Below are positions 1 through 7,817 of a stretch of DNA of 45,944 nt, piece after piece. The notes beneath the pieces were generated by a model, which had not been told where the DNA came from, searched no databases, and saw only the letters and a list, made by a program, of their open reading frames with translations. The translations under genes were made by a program, and so were the position numbers. Within the stretch, counting starts at the first letter, position 1; each line of letters opens with the position of its first letter. This stretch comes from an uncultured Clostridia bacterium (lineage in GTDB: Bacteria; Bacillota; Clostridia; Christensenellales; UBA1242): NCBI GenBank assembly GCA_944372435.1, contig CALVZD010000004.1, positions 1 through 45,944 of the forward strand, read 5' to 3'.

Positions 1-251
1 AACTTGATCTCCTTGGTGCGAGAGTTGTAGCTGTCGGTCAGCTTGCCTTTTGTGCGCATGACGCTTGCCGAAACGCCATTGCTTTCCAAAAGTTTGCTTG
101 CAACTTCGCTGGCTTTGAGGTTGCATTCGGCGTGAACTTTGGAATATTTGTTGAAAGTACTGTTGACCTTTATTTGCGCGTAGATGACAAAAATCATGGC
201 GAGAAGCAAAAGCCCTGCTGGGATGATGTAAGTCAAGTGAATTGGATCCAT
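1..251 (-). CDS. YugP-like zinc metallopeptidase, N-terminal part only (cut by window edge)
   Basis: Only the first 83 codons are present; the gene runs off the left edge. The protein opens MDPIHLTYIIPAG, has one membrane segment at about residues 6-25, then a stretch (AQIKVNSTFNKYSKV, then KASEVASKLLESNGV) that matches my memory of the N-terminus of Bacillus YugP, a membrane-anchored neutral zinc metallopeptidase (Zn_peptidase_2 family). The HExxH zinc site would lie beyond the edge and cannot be checked. The ATG is preceded by a GGAGGG ribosome site that overlaps the end of the upstream gene, and only one base separates the two genes, so they are translationally coupled. The upstream gene belongs to the same family, making this a tandem pair. 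Confidence 0.75.
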   Translation of the reverse strand, partial: MDPIHLTYIIPAGLLLLAMIFVIYAQIKVNSTFNKYSKVHAECNLKASEVASKLLESNGVSASVMRTKGKLTDSYNSRTKEIK

Positions 252-252
252 G

Positions 253-969
253 TTACCCTCCAAAAGTTTTAGTTTTTCGCGTGAGACCAGTCCAGCCAAA
301 CAGTAGCGCCATGAAGTCGCTCCAATAGGTCAGCTTTGCAGCGTTGAGATATTTTTTTGCAAGTTTGAGGTCTGGTGCGGAAAAAACGCTTTCCAAAAGT
401 TTGAGAGCGCGCTTGCTGGCGTCCTTTTCGATATGCACAACAAGCAACCTCAAAATGCCGGCGAGCAAAAATATTCCGGCGGCGGATGAGGCGAGGATGA
501 TCGCGATCATTTGGTATTGTGGAAAAAAGAACAGCACAAGCGCCACAACCAGGCAAGGCAAAAAAAGCTTGCCAAACAACCAAACGGCTTTTTTCAGTCT
601 GTTTTTGTGTTTTAATATCGAGCCTTCGCTGTCTTGCAAAGCGTGTCCGAGTTCGTGTGCCGCCACAGAAAATGCGGCGATCGAGCCTCCGTTCAAAGTC
701 TCGTCGGTCAAGATCAGCGCCTTGCCCTTTCGCGAGTATGCGTCGCCGACATATTTGGTCGTTCGCACAATTCTGAGTTTGCCGTCGAGTTTCAGGTTGT
801 TGACGTCTGAAATAAACTCCATAACGCTCACAGGCGTGTTTGCAGGTTTGGTTTTCATCTCCTCATGCAGTGCAAAAAACTTGTCGTGCGAATAGTTTGC
901 CACCGAAAGCATGACGCTGAGAAGTGCCACAACCGCAATGATAATAATCACAACCCACCAAAGTTCCAT
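253..969 (-). CDS. YugP-like membrane zinc metallopeptidase (complete copy)
   Basis: A 238-residue membrane protein of the Zn_peptidase_2 (YugP) family. It has an N-terminal membrane segment (residues 3-24), the zinc-binding HELGH motif at 105-109 within AAHELGHALQ, two further membrane segments (about 133-150 and 153-176), and an acidic residue in VVHIEKDASKRA near 181 that is a plausible third zinc ligand by analogy with YugP. The YugP substrate is not known to me; the family is thought to act on membrane or envelope proteins. It sits directly downstream of a division-type PBP gene and immediately upstream of a second, truncated-by-window paralogue. The ATG has no Shine-Dalgarno sequence; a -35/-10 pair ends only six bases before it, so the mRNA may be leaderless. 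Confidence 0.85.
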   Translation of the reverse strand: MELWWVVIIIIAVVALLSVMLSVANYSHDKFFALHEEMKTKPANTPVSVMEFISDVNNLKLDGKLRIVRTTKYVGDAYSRKGKALILTDETLNGGSIAAFSVAAHELGHALQDSEGSILKHKNRLKKAVWLFGKLFLPCLVVALVLFFFPQYQMIAIILASSAAGIFLLAGILRLLVVHIEKDASKRALKLLESVFSAPDLKLAKKYLNAAKLTYWSDFMALLFGWTGLTRKTKTFGG

Positions 970-975
970 AGCTTA

Positions 976-1004
976 AGTTTACAACATCTGCGCAAATTTA
1001 TCAA
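976..1004 (-). promoter_or_regulatory. Sigma-A-type promoter 6 bases before the zinc peptidase ATG
   Basis: Read on the minus strand: TTGATA, 17-base spacer, TAAACT, then TAAGCT and the ATG. The -10 matches the consensus at four positions only. With a normal start site the transcript would begin at the start codon, which agrees with the lack of a ribosome-binding site. Confidence 0.5.
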
Positions 1005-1010
1005 GCAAAA

Positions 1011-2909
1011 TCAGGTGATCAAAATTATCGTATCGCCGCAGGCCACCGTCGTTCCTGCTGGTGGAAGCTGGCGCAGCACGCGATCGCCCTCGCCGTCGGT
1101 TTCAAAATAGATGCCTACCTTTTGCAAAACGATAGAGGCCGCCGACACAGTCATACCGGTCACGTCCGGCATTTCGACCTCGGTGATTGTGGCGCTTTCG
1201 CTGTCTTTTGGGATGTTTTTGTAGTTGAAAATTCCGCTCAAAACCTGTTTGCCATATGGCGACGCCACCACGCTGCCATAGTAGGCGCCTGCGCCAGGCT
1301 CATCGACCATGATCATGACGACATAGTCAGGATGAGTTGCTGGATAGGTGCCGATGAAACTTGAAATATATTTCCCCTGCGCGATATGGCCGGTTTCGTC
1401 ATATTTTTGAGCGGTTCCGGTTTTTCCGCCCACATCATAGCCCTCAACAAAGGTGCATTCCCCTTGCTTGTTTGTGACGAGCGAAAGCATGCCGCAAATC
1501 GTTTGCGAGGTTTTTTCGCTGACAAGTTGCGCTTTGACCGAAGGGCTGCTTTCAAGCAAAACATTGCCAAAGCAGTCGGTGACATTTTCAAGTATGGTCG
1601 GCTGAATCAGGCTGCCGTCGTTTAAAATTCCGCAAACGATGCTCAAAAGCTGCAAGGGCGTGACAGCGATTGCGTGACCGAAGCCCATCCTTGCAAGGTC
1701 GACATTTTTGACAAGCGATTTGTCCATCAAAATTCCACTCGCCTCGCCTGCAAGTTCGACTCCTGTCTTTTGTCCGAGCCCAAATTTTTGCATATATTCA
1801 TAAAAGCGGTCGACTCCCAGCCGAAGTGCAAGCTCCATGAAAACACAGTTGCAGGAGTTGGCAAGACCTTCGGCGAGCGTTTGCGAGCCGTGGCCTTGAC
1901 TGCGCCAGCATTTGATTTTGACACCGTCGACAACGCGCGAGCCGCCGCAGTAAAATCTGTGAGTTTCGTCGACAACTCCTGCTTCCAAAGCCGCAGCCAG
2001 CGTGAGGATTTTGAAGGTCGAGCCCGGCTCATACACGTCCGTTATCGCCTTGATGCGCGACTGCTCAAAAAGCAGCGAAAGGTCGTCGCGAGGGATTTCG
2101 TTCAGGTCAAAACTCGGTTTTGAAGAAATCGCCAAAATTCGACTCGTTTTGACGTTCATCACGATGCCGGTGACGCTTTTGGCTTGCTGCTCGCTCATCG
2201 CCTGTTCGAGTGCCTGTTCGAGGATGAGCTGAATTTTGGAGTCAACCGTGAGAGTGATGTCGGAGCCTTTTGTTGCAGGAAAATAGTAACGAAGCGTGCC
2301 ACCGATTTCTTTGCCTTGCAAGTCGCTTTGCGTGAAAGAATAGCCGTCGACGCCTTTGAGATAGCTTTCATACTGCGCCTCGATTCCGCTTTGCCCAACG
2401 TTATCCACGCTGACAAAGCCGAGCACCTGCGACAACAGATTGCCATAGGTGTAATACCTGCCCACACTTTCGGCAAGATAGACGCCTGGCAGATTTTTTT
2501 GATAGATGCTTTCGGCAAGCTCTGGCGAAACTTGCAGCTTGATCAAAACCTCGGAGACATTTTTTTTGATAGTTTTTTCATAGACGCTGAGATAGCTTAG
2601 CCCAAGCAGGTTTGAAAGGTACTCGGCAACCTGCTGCGCGTTTTCCACCTCGCGAGCGCGAACGTAGACATTGTAGGTTGTGTAGCTGACGGCGAGGCGG
2701 GAGCCGGTGGAGTCATATATATCGCCGCGCGGAGCGATGATCGCAAGGTCGCGAGTCCATTGATCGGTGGCGCGCAGTTGCAAATCGCGGCCACTCATGA
2801 TCTGCACGACAAAAAGCCTGACAACTAGGGCGCAAAAAAGAAAGGATACCAGCGTGATTAAGGCAAGTATCCTTTTTCTAAACGAATGCAGGGTGAAAAG
2901 GCTTTGCAA
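1011..2909 (-). CDS. Class B penicillin-binding protein with PASTA domain (SpoVD/FtsI family)
   Basis: A 632-residue peptidoglycan transpeptidase anchored by one membrane segment (about residues 14-36). The three active-site motifs are intact: S297-T-F-K300, S352-C-N354 and K496-T-G498. Residues 50-210 form the usual dimerisation module (PRGDIYD at 60-66), and one PASTA domain closes the protein (about 578-632). It cross-links septal or spore-cortex peptidoglycan outside the membrane. The start is TTG, supported by AGGAGG seven bases upstream, inside the last codons of the preceding gene; the next Met is at residue 38, inside the membrane anchor. The order rsmH...ftsL-like-PBP matches the division cluster of Firmicutes, but whether this is the vegetative FtsI/PbpB or the sporulation-specific SpoVD cannot be decided from sequence. 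Confidence 0.93.
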   Translation of the reverse strand: MQSLFTLHSFRKRILALITLVSFLFCALVVRLFVVQIMSGRDLQLRATDQWTRDLAIIAPRGDIYDSTGSRLAVSYTTYNVYVRAREVENAQQVAEYLSNLLGLSYLSVYEKTIKKNVSEVLIKLQVSPELAESIYQKNLPGVYLAESVGRYYTYGNLLSQVLGFVSVDNVGQSGIEAQYESYLKGVDGYSFTQSDLQGKEIGGTLRYYFPATKGSDITLTVDSKIQLILEQALEQAMSEQQAKSVTGIVMNVKTSRILAISSKPSFDLNEIPRDDLSLLFEQSRIKAITDVYEPGSTFKILTLAAALEAGVVDETHRFYCGGSRVVDGVKIKCWRSQGHGSQTLAEGLANSCNCVFMELALRLGVDRFYEYMQKFGLGQKTGVELAGEASGILMDKSLVKNVDLARMGFGHAIAVTPLQLLSIVCGILNDGSLIQPTILENVTDCFGNVLLESSPSVKAQLVSEKTSQTICGMLSLVTNKQGECTFVEGYDVGGKTGTAQKYDETGHIAQGKYISSFIGTYPATHPDYVVMIMVDEPGAGAYYGSVVASPYGKQVLSGIFNYKNIPKDSESATITEVEMPDVTGMTVSAASIVLQKVGIYFETDGEGDRVLRQLPPAGTTVACGDTIILIT

Positions 2910-2912
2910 AAA

Positions 2913-3410
2913 TCAACCTCCTGTGATCCCCGACAAAAAATTGCATAGCCTGTCAAACCAGTTTGACTGTTCTTCAAAGTCGCCTGGCCGCAAGAGCTGT
3001 TCTGGAAAGGTCTCCACGAGCTCCGACATTTTGTTGCCGGAGTCGACGGACGCGATCTTTTGCATAAGCGTTGCCACATTGACCGAATATTCGCTCTGAG
3101 CGGCGTTGTAGGCGCTGATCGAGTCGGAAAGCTCGACGGCGGTGAAAACTCCAAGAGCGATTGTCACGCCAATTCCGAGCGCGAGAGCGGCACGTTTGAG
3201 CCAAGAGACGCGCTTTGGCTTTTGCTTTTCGACCGCTTTTTCAAGCTTTAAAACACGCTTTTTCTTTTCCGGAGCAAGCTCTGGCAAAAGGTCATAGTTC
3301 GGGGTTTCGATAACGATGTTTTCTTGCTTTGGAAGAGGCTGCGAAAATTCAGCAGGCTGCTGCTTTTCTTCTTCTTTTTCAAGCAAAAGAATGCTCTTCT
3401 CTTGTTTCAT
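2913..3410 (-). CDS. Small bitopic membrane protein in the FtsL position
   Basis: A 165-residue protein with a long, charged cytoplasmic N-terminus (1-69, rich in Lys and Glu), one membrane segment (about 70-92) and a short outer part of about 70 residues with a heptad-like start (SDSISAYNAAQSEYSVNVATL). Three bases separate its stop from the PBP start, and the PBP ribosome site lies in its last codons, so the two are coupled. A bitopic protein directly upstream of a class B PBP and in the rsmH cluster is where FtsL lies in other Firmicutes. I see no convincing FtsL sequence signature, so FtsL is inferred from position and topology only. The start ATG has GAGGGG about ten bases upstream. Confidence 0.6.
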   Translation of the reverse strand: MKQEKSILLLEKEEEKQQPAEFSQPLPKQENIVIETPNYDLLPELAPEKKKRVLKLEKAVEKQKPKRVSWLKRAALALGIGVTIALGVFTAVELSDSISAYNAAQSEYSVNVATLMQKIASVDSGNKMSELVETFPEQLLRPGDFEEQSNWFDRLCNFLSGITGG

Positions 3411-3438
3411 GTATATTCACCCCTCTCAAAAAGTATTC

Positions 3439-5526
3439 TCAATGCCAGACTGGGTCGTTTGGCCAGGAAGGCGGTTCGAACAGGTTGAGGATTGAGCAGT
3501 AGAACGCATAGTTCTTCGTCAGATTGCCTGGCTCCTTTTCAACGTCAAACGCCACCTCAAAATATGAACAGTTGAACTGCTCACTGTCAAGCACCGCATA
3601 GGTGCTTGCACTGTTGTAGGAGCTCTCCAAAACCTCATAGTATTTACGCGCATCCGTGAGCCCAGTTATCGTCACAACCCTGTTTGAGGCGTTCTCACTC
3701 TTGTCAGGTGTCAGCTCCTCAGGCACAGGAAACTCACCAAGCTTGACGGTTTCTCCAAAGCCACTTGCTGTATCAAGCTCAAACTCCACAAACCAGCCGT
3801 CATGTCCCGCTCGATATGGTCCGTCTGGGATCGACACATATTGCGAAAGCTGTCTGACATTTCGTGAAAGCACATTGCCCTCAGCATCAGTTTGCACCTG
3901 CACCCAGCGCACATATATCGTCATATCCAGGGTTTCGTCTGTCACAAACTCGTCGCCGTCATTGCCGGCGTCATACTTCATATCCAGCCATATGTCGCCT
4001 ATTTCATAGTCATTGTTGCTTGGAAGAATGACAAAGCTTTGATATTCATATGGCCCGCCAACATTGACAAACGGATTGTCGTTTGAAGCCGCTGAAAAGA
4101 AGGTTGAGTATGGAAACAGCACCGCCTCAGAGGCTGTGAATGTGTCGCCAACATATGTTGGATTGTCGTCGGTTGGTGCTTCTGGGTCCTCTTCGTCAGG
4201 CATCGTTTGACCGACAGTTGTCAGTGTGCCGGTATACTCCACTATCGCCCTTGTGATAACCTCATATTGCAGAGTGTCTTGCGCAAGCTGAGTAGACTGA
4301 GCTCGCTCGCCGATGATCTCGTCTAAAATGAAATTTACAATGTTTTCCTTTGTGGTCGAGGTCAGGCCGACATATGTGCCAAGCTCGTAGAAATCCTCTT
4401 TTGCACTTTCAAGTGCCACTTGAACACTGGTTTTTGGCTCTGCTCCGCCCTGCTGCGCAAAACCTTCAACGTTCACAGTTGGAAGACCAGTGACCGAATC
4501 ATATATCACACTCATCTCAGCAGGCCTCAGCCCTATCGCCATGCGGTATATTGCATATTCAAGCGCCGTCGCATACTCGCTGTTGGCGAAAGAGGAGAGG
4601 TAGGCTGCAGAATCAAAAGGATAGTCAAATCTGTAAAAATCTCCTATATAATAGTTTGAAAAACTTTCATAATCATATCTTAAATTAGGATCATTGTTGT
4701 TGTATTTCGCCGAAATTTCTTCATCCTCAGCATCATCGTCATATGCGTGAACCCAGGCTTCGTATCCTTCCTGGTCATATGGCAGGCTCCAATTCCATGC
4801 ATATTGATCACTTGCATCCACCCTTGTGCTGGTCGGAAAGCTTGAGGTCATGGTTAGATCGCCGTTTGACACAATGAAAACATATTCCACGCCGTTCACT
4901 GAAATCAGGTTTGTTGTGCTAGTGTAAGTTGCGCCGTCAAGACTTTCCAAACGCAAACCGCTCTCGTCAGAGTATGTATACATATACTGCACACCGTCAA
5001 CCGTGATCATGCCGTCAGTCCCATATGCGAACGTCAGTTCCGCAGAAGTGTTTGTTATTTGATATCTGATAGCGTCGAAAAAACCAATAAAGTTATCTGG
5101 ATTTGTTTCAAATTGATTGGAAAGGTCTGTTAAATCTTCTTTCTCTTCATAGCCCTTGTTGACCAATTCCTCGTTCATCATTCTAAATATATTGCTATCT
5201 ACTTCTGATAAGTCATAATTTAAACTTCCATATGTCTGATACAGCGTATACAAAACATCCTCTGCAAATGATGCATAATAGTCACTCTCAATTACATTGT
5301 TAACAAAGTCATATTCTGAAGGCTTGCGCAAAACCAGCACGCCGTCCAGTGGTATGCTAGCCGCTGCTTGTTCAAGCTGGTCATAATAGTCTTCTTCCGA
5401 AAGCTCTCCGTTTTCAAGCATTTCGTCGAGTTCGTCCAGGTTTTCGGGTCCCGCGCAGCCGGCAAAAACAAATGCCACTATGAACACAAAAATCAAACTC
5501 AAAAAACTTGATAATCTTTTTTTCAT
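3439..5526 (-). CDS. Large acidic lipoprotein of unknown function
   Basis: A 695-residue predicted lipoprotein: Lys-rich start, hydrophobic core and lipobox FAGC with the lipid-carrying Cys at residue 24, followed by a strongly acidic stretch (ENLDELDEMLENGELSEEDY). The rest is Asp/Glu/Tyr/Ser-rich and looks like a folded, secreted, mostly beta protein; I recognise no known domain. It would sit on the outer face of the membrane. It lies between rsmH and the FtsL-like/PBP pair, 29 bases upstream of the former with no terminator between, so it is probably cotranscribed with the division genes. The ATG lacks a ribosome-binding site and lies six bases after a TATACT hexamer. Confidence 0.75.
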   Translation of the reverse strand: MKKRLSSFLSLIFVFIVAFVFAGCAGPENLDELDEMLENGELSEEDYYDQLEQAAASIPLDGVLVLRKPSEYDFVNNVIESDYYASFAEDVLYTLYQTYGSLNYDLSEVDSNIFRMMNEELVNKGYEEKEDLTDLSNQFETNPDNFIGFFDAIRYQITNTSAELTFAYGTDGMITVDGVQYMYTYSDESGLRLESLDGATYTSTTNLISVNGVEYVFIVSNGDLTMTSSFPTSTRVDASDQYAWNWSLPYDQEGYEAWVHAYDDDAEDEEISAKYNNNDPNLRYDYESFSNYYIGDFYRFDYPFDSAAYLSSFANSEYATALEYAIYRMAIGLRPAEMSVIYDSVTGLPTVNVEGFAQQGGAEPKTSVQVALESAKEDFYELGTYVGLTSTTKENIVNFILDEIIGERAQSTQLAQDTLQYEVITRAIVEYTGTLTTVGQTMPDEEDPEAPTDDNPTYVGDTFTASEAVLFPYSTFFSAASNDNPFVNVGGPYEYQSFVILPSNNDYEIGDIWLDMKYDAGNDGDEFVTDETLDMTIYVRWVQVQTDAEGNVLSRNVRQLSQYVSIPDGPYRAGHDGWFVEFELDTASGFGETVKLGEFPVPEELTPDKSENASNRVVTITGLTDARKYYEVLESSYNSASTYAVLDSEQFNCSYFEVAFDVEKEPGNLTKNYAFYCSILNLFEPPSWPNDPVWH

Positions 5527-5532
5527 ATGCTT

Positions 5533-5561
5533 AGTATACCAAAAGTTATATAAAAAAACAA
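5533..5561 (-). promoter_or_regulatory. Promoter, likely leaderless, for the 695-residue lipoprotein
   Basis: Minus strand: TTGTTT, 17 bases, TATACT, then AAGCAT and the ATG. Both hexamers, the spacer length and the six-base gap are identical to those of recF. There is no Shine-Dalgarno sequence. Confidence 0.6.
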
Positions 5562-5583
5562 ATGTTTTTATTTTGTGTTACAA

Positions 5584-5608
5584 CAAAAAAACAGGCATTT
5601 GCCTGTTT
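5584..5608 (-). terminator. Rho-independent terminator after the 642-codon lipoprotein ORF
   Basis: A 7-bp stem AACAGGC/GCCTGTT with a four-base loop is followed on the minus strand by a run of seven T. It begins at the stop codon of the lipoprotein gene and isolates it from the next lipoprotein gene, which has its own promoter. Confidence 0.85.
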
Positions 5609-7525
5609 TTACAACATATTTTCATTTTCAATGTTAGCAAGGAGTTCTTCTGAAAGAATTGGGTCAATATGTGTCGAAGACTCTCTTTCATAAACTATAT
5701 AATCTTTATTTTCCTCGCCAAGAGCAAAGTTATATGATATCTCATCGGTGGAATTAGAATACCAAGGAACAAAAACTGTGAGTTTTTTTACTGTCAAAGT
5801 GTTGTCTTCATTTAAATATGCAACAACTGTATCAAACTGTTGAGTATAACCTGTTCCAAATTTATTATCCAAAGTTTTGAAACTAAGCGTTTCAACATAG
5901 CACTTTAACGGTGTCGCACCCTCAGGGGTGTATTCTTCTGCATATGCTGAAAAATCTATATCGTTTGTCGTATTGGTAATTAGTGTAGATAAGTCAAAAA
6001 ATGTTTTGCATCCTGCATCAAAAAATTTTTTCATCCTGTCAATAGCGTCAGTTCGGGTTTTGTAAGATTCAAGCTCTGACCTGATCTCTTCCGTGCTCAT
6101 ATTTGAACCAGCATATTTGCTTTCAAGATATGCTTTAAGCGGAAGACCGCCTGCCTCTTGCGTGAGTGCCTCGTAGTCTAGCAGCATTGCAGGCGTCGTG
6201 CCTCGATATGTCGCACTTGATAATTGGTGTCTTGTTGGATCATTTTGGCTTATACAATCCGCATATATAACAAAGTTGTCTGCATTAAATTCAGTTGCCA
6301 AGACTTTGAACCCTCCTGAAATGTCAAACAGCATTTCAGGTATCTTGTCAAAATATTGCTCAAACGGTTCAAGGTCATATCCCTCACCAAAAACCTCATT
6401 GTAAACCTCTTCGAATGAGGATGCTTTTTGAGGTTGAGTGAGTGCTGGCAGGTCAGTGAGCGCTGCGCCGGCTTCAAAATTGCCGACAAAGGTGATGTCA
6501 AGCGCGCCAGAAAGGTCGGTTTCGCCCTCCGCAACCGTGACTGAATAAACATCAATCTTGCCGTCTGTGTTGAGCGTCAGAGCATACGCCATTTGGCAGC
6601 TGGATGAAGTGATGTTGCCAGCGGCGGTATATGGCATCGGATCGGTGAACGCGCCGACATACACAGTTTCAGCTCCGCCAAACTGCTGAGCAAGGATCGC
6701 GTCGGTCTGCTTTGCCAAAGAGATCGGCATGATCTCAGAAAATTCCCAAGTTTGAGCCGCTGCGTTTGCAAGAGTGGTAAATTCTTCCAAAAACTCTAGT
6801 TTTGCTATACCAAGCAGTTCAAGCACATCCGCCTTGTTTTCTGCCGGAATTTCGGTGCTGGAATCTAAACCTGAAAGCTCGACGATTTTTTGTTTTGCGT
6901 TTTCCATGGCAGCTTGCAATGCTTGCGTTTCAACCGAGCTTGAATCGATGAAAGCTATCCTTTTTTCAGTGCCGTTTGTGAGAAGAAGATATATTGCGCC
7001 AGATCCGCTTGGATGAACCCAGATTGTTGAAACCTGTTCGTCAGGAAAGTGCGCGTTTTGAAATTTAAGTGTGATCTCTTCTACCCTTTCGTTTGTCAGG
7101 TTGAAAAGAGCCTCGTCTGTCAACTGCTCGTCGATGATGTCGCCAACAAGCAGAGTTTGCTCTGGATCCTCAGGGTCGGTTGGAGTTTCTGGATCTGTTG
7201 GAGTTTCTGGATCGGTGATTCCTGGATCCTCAGGGTCGGTTGGAGTTTCTGGGTCCGTGACATCAGGGTTTTCTGGATCGGTGATGTCAGGGTCTGTTGG
7301 ATCCGTCGTTTCGTCGCCTGGTGTGATTATGCCGTCGTCTGGTTTGAGGTCATCCGACGGAGTGGTTATCGGTGGCGAAGGAGGATCTTGAACGTTCTGC
7401 TCATGCGTGCAGGCGATCGTGCCAAACGCCAAAGCCGAAGTTATCGCAATCAGTGAAAACACTGTGCCGGTTTTTTTGACAAACTTTGTTTGTAAAAGAG
7501 TTTTAAGTTTTTCTTTGAAACTCAT
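5609..7525 (-). CDS. Lipoprotein with Pro/Asp/Thr repeat stalk, unknown function
   Basis: I start this 638-residue protein at MSFKEK, because GGAGGG lies four bases before that ATG; an in-frame TTG four codons upstream overlaps the ribosome site and is unlikely. The signal peptide ends in a lipobox (GTIAC, Cys at residue 39). Residues about 49-125 are a low-complexity stalk built from TDPETP/TDPEDP units, typical of a spacer that lifts a domain off the membrane through the wall. The remaining 500 residues carry no domain I recognise. It has its own sigma-A-like promoter and terminator, so it is a one-gene transcript between rsmH and the next lipoprotein. The stalk is encoded by exact direct repeats and could vary in length between strains. 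Confidence 0.78.
   Translation of the reverse strand: MSFKEKLKTLLQTKFVKKTGTVFSLIAITSALAFGTIACTHEQNVQDPPSPPITTPSDDLKPDDGIITPGDETTDPTDPDITDPENPDVTDPETPTDPEDPGITDPETPTDPETPTDPEDPEQTLLVGDIIDEQLTDEALFNLTNERVEEITLKFQNAHFPDEQVSTIWVHPSGSGAIYLLLTNGTEKRIAFIDSSSVETQALQAAMENAKQKIVELSGLDSSTEIPAENKADVLELLGIAKLEFLEEFTTLANAAAQTWEFSEIMPISLAKQTDAILAQQFGGAETVYVGAFTDPMPYTAAGNITSSSCQMAYALTLNTDGKIDVYSVTVAEGETDLSGALDITFVGNFEAGAALTDLPALTQPQKASSFEEVYNEVFGEGYDLEPFEQYFDKIPEMLFDISGGFKVLATEFNADNFVIYADCISQNDPTRHQLSSATYRGTTPAMLLDYEALTQEAGGLPLKAYLESKYAGSNMSTEEIRSELESYKTRTDAIDRMKKFFDAGCKTFFDLSTLITNTTNDIDFSAYAEEYTPEGATPLKCYVETLSFKTLDNKFGTGYTQQFDTVVAYLNEDNTLTVKKLTVFVPWYSNSTDEISYNFALGEENKDYIVYERESSTHIDPILSEELLANIENENML
7162..7252. 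repeat. 31-bp exact direct repeats in the lipoprotein stalk
   Basis: The 31-base unit starting CTGGATCCTCAGGG occurs exactly at 7162-7192 and 7222-7252, 60 bases apart, a whole number of codons. Degenerate copies continue to about 7310. They encode the TDPETPTDPEDP-type stalk, so slippage would change stalk length without breaking the frame. Confidence 0.85.
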
Positions 7526-7561
7526 ATCTCCCTCCAAAAAAATTTTCTACTTTCTATGTCT

Positions 7562-7590
7562 ATTTTATCACAATTGCAATCTTTTTTCAA
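7562..7590 (-). promoter_or_regulatory. Sigma-A-type promoter for the repeat-stalk lipoprotein
   Basis: Minus strand: TTGAAA, 17 bases, TAAAAT, followed by a leader of about 30 bases carrying GGAGGG. Confidence 0.7.
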
Positions 7591-7700
7591 CAATTTTGTC
7601 AATTTTATATATTTTTTCTTGAAGGTTTGTGTTAAGGGGTTTGGGTTTGCTTGGTTTTGCGCAGCTGTTTGTTTTTAGAAAAGTGCTTTGCTTTTGTTAG

Positions 7701-7815
7701 CTCTCCGTTTTAAAACGAGAGTGCGGCCGAAGCCGCTCGCCGAAGGCGAGCCCCAAGCGCCGCGCGGAGGCGGCGGTTGGGAGGCTTTTGCGCAGCAAAA
7801 GGCAGCTTCGGCCGC
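7701..7815. repeat. GC-rich branched palindromic element (REP/MITE-like or terminator)
   Basis: An 11-bp perfect outer stem (GCGGCCGAAGC at 7723-7733 with GCTTCGGCCGC at 7805-7815) encloses three hairpins: GCTCGCC/GGCGAGC around 7735-7751, CCCAA...TTGGG with a GC-rich inner stem at about 7752-7781, and CTTTTGC/GCAAAAG at about 7784-7800. The right arm ends two bases before the rsmH stop codon. On the other side a near-palindrome CTCTCCGTTTT/AAAACGAGAG (7701-7721) adjoins it. The element is far richer in GC than its surroundings. It could end the rsmH transcript, but there is no T-run, so a mobile or dispersed repeat is also possible. Confidence 0.75.
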
Positions 7816-7817
7816 GC

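Noticed and set aside
344..895. Long plus-strand open frame opposite the zinc peptidase gene
   Set aside because: It is the complement of a well-supported gene with the HELGH motif and has no start signals or recognisable product.
7160..7330. Short direct repeats that might be a CRISPR array
   Set aside because: Units are adjacent, differ in spacing, stay in frame and code for a Pro/Asp/Thr stalk; there are no spacers and no cas genes.
5609..7537. A longer lipoprotein beginning at a TTG four codons upstream
   Set aside because: That codon overlaps the GGAGGG ribosome site, which is well placed for the ATG at 7525.
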